From Pelodera strongyloides (taxonomy: Eukaryota; Nematoda; Chromadorea; Rhabditida; Rhabditidae): 64,000 nt of DNA. The notes under the pieces are model-generated. The model made no database searches and had not been told where the DNA came from. It was given only the letters and a program-made list of their open reading frames with translations. Positions 57,929 to 64,000 of the stretch are shown here, piece by piece (the first letter of the stretch is position 1; each line of letters opens with the position of its first letter). The stretch is taken from positions 1 to 64,000 of the forward strand of contig JAANDG010000679.1 in NCBI GenBank assembly GCA_036852015.1. Reading direction: 5' to 3'. A program made the translations under genes and the position numbers.

Positions 57929-60518
57929 ATTCAACAGCTCCTCAGCAAATAACTATCAAACAGAAATGTGACACAAATGCCGAAAATAGAAATTACATAA
58001 AAACAAAAATATTCGAAACTAGAAAACGAAACGTTTTACAGACAAATTTGTTAAAACAAGAAGGGTTAAAACACAACAAAATTCGCACTTAATAAATAAT
58101 TATACAAATAAACTTCATTAACAAATAGAATACGAGTACTAAAAACAGCTAGAAAAAAAGACTCCCTAGCGATTTGCACGTGCGCAACAACAAGTTAATG
58201 TGTGAAATTGTGAAAGTATAAAGAAAAACGTATAGCATGGCAACATAATATAACTATGAACTACACATAAATATACTGCTAAATTCACCGTAGTACAAGA
58301 AAACAGTAAAAGTGAATGTTGACTTCAATAATAAGAATAGAATATAGTGTATAGATGAGAGGCGGAGAGGTGCAAAGTCACAAACATACAATTAGTCACT
58401 CTGAACCGAGCCTCTCTGCTCATTACTAGTTCCATGCTCCCATACTCACCCCGGGGAACGGCATGATTCCATAGTCTCACCATGGGGAACCATTTCCTAT
58501 TCGGGGATCTATTCGCCATTTTCACACCACGGGAAAAGCACTAAATCACCTCTATGTTTGTGAACCACACCCTCCGAAGTCGTAGATAACATACAAAAGC
58601 TGGGAAATTTGGAAAACTACTACATATGTACATGCAAATCAAGATAGAGGATAGAGGTGGGAACTTGAAGTTTAGACTTCAAAAATCATTTGCAAACTAT
58701 AAACTATAAAATACATCCGTACAAAATACAATTCAGAATTCGGGAATGCCAGGCAGCAAATGGAGAGCGCGTATGATAAAGACCTCATAAAAAGCATACA
58801 AGCTAAAATTCAAAGGGCACGGATTACGAAAGCTTTTTCAAAAAAGTACAAGCTACATGCTAATCGTAAGAAGGGACAGGGGTTCAGTTATCTCGTTATA
58901 TTTTAGTTATCTTATTTGAATTAAGAAATACACTTATATACTCCCTAGCACTGGATAAACATTTCAAAATCTTGCTCATGCTCATTTTAGTATTCACTTA
59001 TTCACTATTACGGTCGGTTACCCCCTCCCCCTTCACTATTCCATGCCCAATAAAAATATCCTACGATAAGATCAATAAACGAACAACAACAGAGAGAAAG
59101 TTAAAAAAGAAGAAAAAACAAAAAAACAAAAAAAATTTCCGAAAAAAATAAAACAAGAATAATCATCACATTAGCGGTATTTTGTTCACCAAACAGTTAG
59201 AGGGACACAGGAAAGGAAAATAAGCTAAACATTTTGTGCAATTGGAAATTGGAAACTAAACAGTTATTGCTATATCTATAGACAAAATAGCATCCTTATT
59301 ACCAAAGAAAATTTAAGCCAAGAACAGATGCTACACTACAGATATGGGTGCCGCTGCGGTAGTTTATCTGTCAAAATTACTCAAAAAATCTAAATCACCC
59401 TGAAAACTAATACTAAAATATTCAAAATTGTCCTAAATGAAAAACCTAAACTCTATCTCAAATCCAGCACTACCACAGCGCACCTCGCATCACACAAAAA
59501 AGAACATTTCAAATTCAAGAAAAAAACTAAGTCCCAAGTTTGAGCAAGATGATGGAAAAAAAAAGAAAATCAAAGACGGGCGGTTGAGTATGTCATAATC
59601 AATCACGCTAACTTCCACACTAGACAAAGTTAGAAACCATACAGCAGAATCAGCTTGGTGTATACTGTATCAAAGGAATAATTGATATTGGGAATACTCT
59701 CCCACTAGGCATAGGAATATCTGCACGGGTTAATATGAAAATGTCAACAGATATTCCCTAAGGGTGCTAAGCCCCCAGGACATGCTAGGTATTAAAGAAC
59801 GTACGGGCTCTCTGGGGTATCCTCAAGACCGTTTACTCCTTACTAGAAAAGACCGTACGAGACAACGGGCCTCCTAACACACAATACCCCTCATCCCTCA
59901 CATACACCTACGTAGTGTGATACTAGTAAACCATACCAAAAAATACTCATTAGACTAGCGCACATCTACATGACATTCTTTTAAAAAAAACACCACATAT
60001 AAATAAGAGCAAGAAATCACAATTTTTAGAAGAGAGAAACACATGGTTGACCCAATCAATTATAATCAATACACACGCACACAAAACAAGAGAGAAAGAA
60101 AATTAAACAAATTATATCACAATTATTTACAAAATTTAAAACTACGAGCAATACAATAGTGGAAAATAAGCAATAAAAGAAAACTCAACAATCGATACCC
60201 ATCCTTTGGCTCGGTCACGCGAAATTTAAACCAGATGCATCACACAAGAAAAGCCTAAAACAGGAAATTCAGAATAAATGGTTTAGGGAACCAGAAAATA
60301 CTCCTACAACAGTAGTTTATCCTTATCAAGTAAAGCAGGTAATCTTAGCATACGTACGACATTTAAGCAAAATTAAAAACGCCTCCTACCTACTTCTTAT
60401 TCTCAACTCAACACAGAACACAACACTTCTTAAACTTAAAATGCACTCTCCATACGCTAAACGGACTACGGACTATGAACTGAACCATGTCCGCTCTTAA
60501 TAATTATTAAACGCCAAA

Positions 60519-60917
60519 TTGAAAAAGCTTTTCGATTATAAAAAGGTCATGAGTTGCCATATCCCATACCTATACAAAAAAAGCACAAAATCTCACATGT
60601 GTGATGTGTCCGGCCTGTCATTCAATAATCTGCACAGAACTACTACACTCGGCAGCTTCAGTTGTTCCACGGGCGCATGCGTTACTTTCACGCTCACTAA
60701 AATATTACCAGTACGTTTGAATGGTTTGAACATAGATACGACACAAGAAAGCTGCCAAGTTTACAAAATTGAGAACTGTATTCCTTCGATATGTCAAATA
60801 GACAAAACAATAGAAAATGTAATATACATAAAGTTCCCTAAATTAATGAGAAACCGTGCTACGCGTCATGTTATATTTGGAATGAGTTGGGAACAACACG
60901 GTGTACATACCAAATAA
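60519..60917 (+). other. Unexplained 132-codon open frame
   Basis: ATG to TAA without interruption in AT-rich DNA, with no tandem repeats inside. It overlaps the last exon of the minus-strand gene at 60618-60696 in antisense. The product (for example MCDVSGLSFNNLHRTTTLGS) resembles nothing I know, and no signal peptide or motif is visible. It may be chance or a young gene. Confidence 0.2.
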
Positions 60918-63900
60918 ATTAAATAATCCAACTAAACATTAACAAAATACCACCCACCGCTTCGACCCGTTCGCCTGCTGGTCCACGTTATTCGAGATCG
61001 CCGCAGCACCTCGCTTTCTCTGTGCGGGAATCGGGGTGACTGGAGGCGTGAGCAGCACGTCTTGATTGGCCACCTTAAAGAGATGGGCTTTGTTTCTATT
61101 AACAGTTTCAACTAAACCAGTCTTCACAGTTCATATAGTTATTTAAAGTAAGTCCCAAGCGATCCATTACAAGTTCTAAATCACAAAGCTAAAGCCGTTA
61201 AATTAACCGACTGTGAAGTAACAGAAATTCATCAGAATGTCTCTGCCTCTTCAACAAAAAACAGTAAACAAAAACAAAATCACAAACCGGCAGATCACTG
61301 TATTCGATGTGACTTTTCCGTAACTTGGTCAATGCAGCCCATTCACGACGCGAGCACTTCACCTAAAATAATATAAGAGATGATTAAATAATATCTTTGT
61401 GGTGCTAAGCAACAAGACTCGATGATTATGTGGTAGTTCCAAGTTCCAAGAATGTGCAACTAAACATTTGAATCGACCAAAAAATTGGTAAATATTGCTG
61501 TGTTGAAACTTCACGATTTTATAACACCCAACACTAACACTCAGAGTACCTTTTGAGTTCCTAGTAATTCTCTATAGTGTTGTTATGTGAATTTCAACTT
61601 ATTTATGGTATAACAGCCAGTTAACGTGTTTGTACGACTACATTCCCAAATGTTGTATGCTCGTGAATATATCACACTAGAATCGCGCAGTTCACATACT
61701 ACAAGCAAACGCCACGGTCAAAAACCGAATGCCATAACGCCCTAAAGTTTAGTTGAATCAATAAATACAATAAAATACCTGTTCAACTTCTGTACAATAA
61801 CCGGCAACCTTTTGAGGACGTTTCCGTCCGGGAAAGAATGCCGTGATTTTCGATTGCGCCTGAATATTATTAAGTTAGCCCTTACATATTCACATAAACC
61901 ATAAGGTTAGCTAGGCAGCATCCCAAAATAACCAAAGAAAAGGGGTAAAGAGTCACAACAAGCTAGGGGATGCAGAAGCTCTACTTGACGCATATCATTA
62001 AAGCGAAATGCTAGCCTCTTTGGAAAATTTGCATATGATAAGCAAATCCTATGTATCCTATGCTAATTTTGTACGATCGTCCACGGCAATCGTACAAAAT
62101 TAGAATAGGATACATAGGATTTGCTTATCATATGCAAATTTTCCAAAGGGGCTAGCATTTCGCTCTAAAGCAAAAACACCAAAGTTACGTCACAAATGTT
62201 GCATATTAAAATTAGCAAAAAAAGGGAAAATGGGTTTAGCTTTAATGAGATGAAAGGAACAAAATGTAAGTAATAGCAAAACTCTTTCACCGACGGAAGT
62301 AGGGAAGATAGAATAAGAAAGGGGTACAAAAAAAGAGCGACACGAAAGAGATAAAGAACAAGCTAGGGGAGACAGAACAGAACTAAAGAAACAAGAGAGA
62401 GAGATTAAGAAAGACAGAGAGATTAAGAAAGAAAGGGAAGGATGGAGAGGCAAAGACAGCGAGCCACAGAGAGAAAAAGTTAAAATAGCCTGGGTGCAAG
62501 CATGCGTGCCCCCACCGCCTTGTTCCGGCTGGTGGTCGTGCGGTGTTCGCTCCTTACCAACTCCGTCTCCACCCTCTTCGCGTCCCAGCCCGCACAACGC
62601 TCCATCAACTCCTGTAACATACACATCTAAATACAAATGACACGTGGTTTTGAACTGCAGAGTGTACACTAGCATACCGCGTACAATTGTATGTATAGTG
62701 TTCTAATTGTGTGCCATTCTGCGAAGCGTTAATGTACTGAATCTGAATGTTCTCTTTTTCCACTTTCTACTTCCTGTCCTGTTCATAAATAAAGAGTCTA
62801 ATAGAAAAGAAGGAAGTGCAAGTGGAAAACAAGCTAGGGTAATAACTGAACATTGAACATCCCTTTTTTCTAATTACTGGTTTGCTAATCAACGGCAACA
62901 CGACGAGTTATATGATAATTTCTCTCCATCATCTCGTAAAGAACTGATAACTTACAAACAATTTATCCCTGTTGAAAATCGGTTTCGCGGGAAGAGGGTG
63001 GTCACGCTGATCGTAGCTAAATGAGGATCAAAGGTTAGCTCGTACAACCACATACGATACATGATGGAATCAGAATGTCAATCGGTCCACAGGTGAAGCT
63101 GCATAGCTGTGACATCCTGAGCGGAAAAAATTAAGAAAATGGATGGAAAACCGAAAACTCACTGTAAAACGGGCGGTACTAGGAACAAGCTGACGCATGC
63201 GAGAAAGTTGTCCGAATTCGGAAATCCGTCCGGGAATGCATCGTAGAAAAACTTGGTCCGCAATTTCACCTGGAACAAAATAACACTCCCAATGACGCAC
63301 TGAAAGCGAAATACCGGCCGGTTTTTGAAACGCATAGCGTACCCCTGCTTTCTTATGCATCATATGCGAATGAGCATAAATTAGAATAAAAAATAGACCC
63401 CAATTCGACCCCACTTAGCATAACTGCATAAGAATGTAGATATTTGAGATGCGTTTCAAAAACCAGCTGGCATTCCGCTTTAAGACAAGTTAGCACATAG
63501 TTAGATGTGGGTGTGGCTCTGTGGTGATGCTGCATCCCATTTCCCATTTAACATCGTCATATATTATATAAAATAAAATCAACATCAACCGACCTTGGTT
63601 GGCGTATCGTTCTTACGTTCCGGGATTTCTCGCGTTGCGTAACTCCTGAATTGGAACATTTGAGATGCCTTCAAGCCGCTTTATAAAAATTTGTTGCGAT
63701 TTTCTGACCCGTATGATGGACTACTTATTTTTGAGACTTGCACGCTCCATCGAGCACCAGCAGTGTTAGGTGATTACAATATTTTACAACAGCGTGCATT
63801 TAACCTTAATTAAAAGCCTGAAGCTCAAACAATATTTACTAATATTTCTAATGTATTCATTATAAATTTGTGAAACCACGAAACCAACCGAAACCGATCC

Positions 63901-63979
63901 AGGATAGTCGACGGATGATCGTCCTCATGCATGGAAAATTCTGATAAAATCTCTAGCCCACCGATAAACCCGACTTTTT
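60618..63979 (-). CDS. Unrecognised gene with a PCNA-interaction-like motif (5' part off the window)
   Basis: Nine exons join in phase: 63979-63895, 63645-63594, 63269-63163, 63016-62956, 62611-62558, 61859-61779, 61362-61288, 61073-60958, 60696-60618 (TGA). They give about 236 residues of a C-terminal part; the start is beyond 64000. Blocks: HEDDHPSTILDRSYATREIP, KFFYDAFPDGFPNSDNFLAC, ELMERCAGWDAKRVETEL, AQSKITAFFPGRKRP, SRREWAALTKLRKSHIEYSD, and a Ser/Thr-Pro and Lys/Arg-rich tail (LLTPPVTPIPAQRKRG). Q-S-K-I-T-A-F-F fits the PIP-box pattern Qxx[ILM]xx[FY][FY] and is followed by basic residues, as in DNA-replication and repair proteins. That function is inference from an 8-residue motif. No catalytic domain is recognised. 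Confidence 0.72.
61833..61856 (-). other. PIP-box-like motif QSKITAFF
   Basis: Begins one codon into exon 61859-61779. It has Thr at position 5 and Lys four residues after the box, features also found in PIP degrons, but Ala instead of Asp at position 6. Confidence 0.4.
61999..62168. mobile_element. Family D element as an almost perfect palindrome
   Basis: AGCGAAATGCTAGCCTCTTT ... AAAGGGGCTAGCATTTCGCT with about 80-bp arms that differ at very few positions, flanked by TTAA and CTAA. Each arm contains ATTTGCATATGATAAGCAAA. It lies in an intron of the gene at 60618-63979. Confidence 0.85.
63301..63482. mobile_element. Family D MITE
   Basis: AAAGCGAAATACCGGCCGG at the left and CAGCTGGCATTCCGCT-TTAA at the right, in an intron of the same gene. 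Confidence 0.8.
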
Positions 63980-64000
63980 CTGAAAATACGCAACATTTAT

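Larger units (their letters stand above)
57039..60617. other. AT-rich intergenic region
   Basis: No supported gene apart from a doubtful plus-strand frame at its right end. It contains a family D MITE (57245-57416) and a short TTAA-flanked inverted repeat (57784-57928). The 57.5-60.5 kb part is strongly A-rich on the plus strand. Confidence 0.5.

Noticed and set aside
60618..60696. Frame SVKVTHAPVEQLKLPSVVV for the last exon of the 60.6-63.98 kb gene
   Set aside because: It looks coding, but the upstream exon ends AAGCG then GTGGGT in phase 2, which selects the RERESNACARG frame ending IIE and a stop.
36769..63979. Operon linking esyt, bcas-2 and the gene at the right end
   Set aside because: They are co-oriented, but the gaps are about 2.5 and 3.6 kb, far larger than typical nematode operon spacing.

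Overview
The window looks like nuclear DNA of a nematode. Interstitial TTAGGC repeats (the nematode telomere unit, here as CCTAAG/CTTAGG) lie in several introns. Exons are short and separated by GT-AG introns with TTTCAG-like acceptors. Some acceptors lie just upstream of a start codon, as expected for spliced-leader addition. The clade cannot be fixed from the sequence. No bacterial, organellar or viral gene was recognised. All gene models were assembled by eye from splice signals and reading-phase continuity, and most exons carry no start codon of their own.

Left part (about 1-25.6 kb): three genes for secreted proteins inside a very repeat-rich region. Gene A (minus strand, runs off the left edge) joins a 19-residue signal-peptide exon to a Thr/Ser/Glu mucin-like tandem array. 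Gene C (minus, 15.8-22.3 kb) encodes a signal peptide, a Cys-containing and helical region, a Pro/Thr linker, one EGF domain and a CUB-like domain. Gene D (plus, 24.1-25.6 kb) encodes an unrecognised secreted protein. The three share a closely related 57-nt first exon (MN-F/L-Y...) and the same upstream region with a TATA box, but have different mature parts. C and D sit head to head as an inverted duplication. Between A and C lies a tandem segmental duplication (about 8.75-12.37 and 12.80-15.08 kb) full of small transposable elements.

Middle (28.9-35.8 kb, plus strand): a small gene for a 79-residue secreted Gly/Pro/Ala-rich peptide, then an 11-exon gene for a compact classical protein tyrosine phosphatase.

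Right part (36.8-64 kb, minus strand): a 25-exon extended-synaptotagmin gene (ER membrane hairpin, SMP lipid-transfer domain, three C2 domains), convergent with the phosphatase; an 8-exon BCAS2/SPF27 splicing-factor gene; and the 3' part of an unrecognised gene with a PCNA-interaction-like motif that runs off the right edge. These three are co-oriented but kilobases apart, so they do not look like a tight operon.

The remaining DNA is dominated by short palindromic elements flanked by TTAA (piggyBac-type target site), with at least four terminal-sequence families. Two have a related uninserted site inside the window. There is also a family of inverted-repeat elements with a GGCCGTATTCACC terminus, tRNA-headed SINE-like elements, a mariner-like element, minisatellites and microsatellites.
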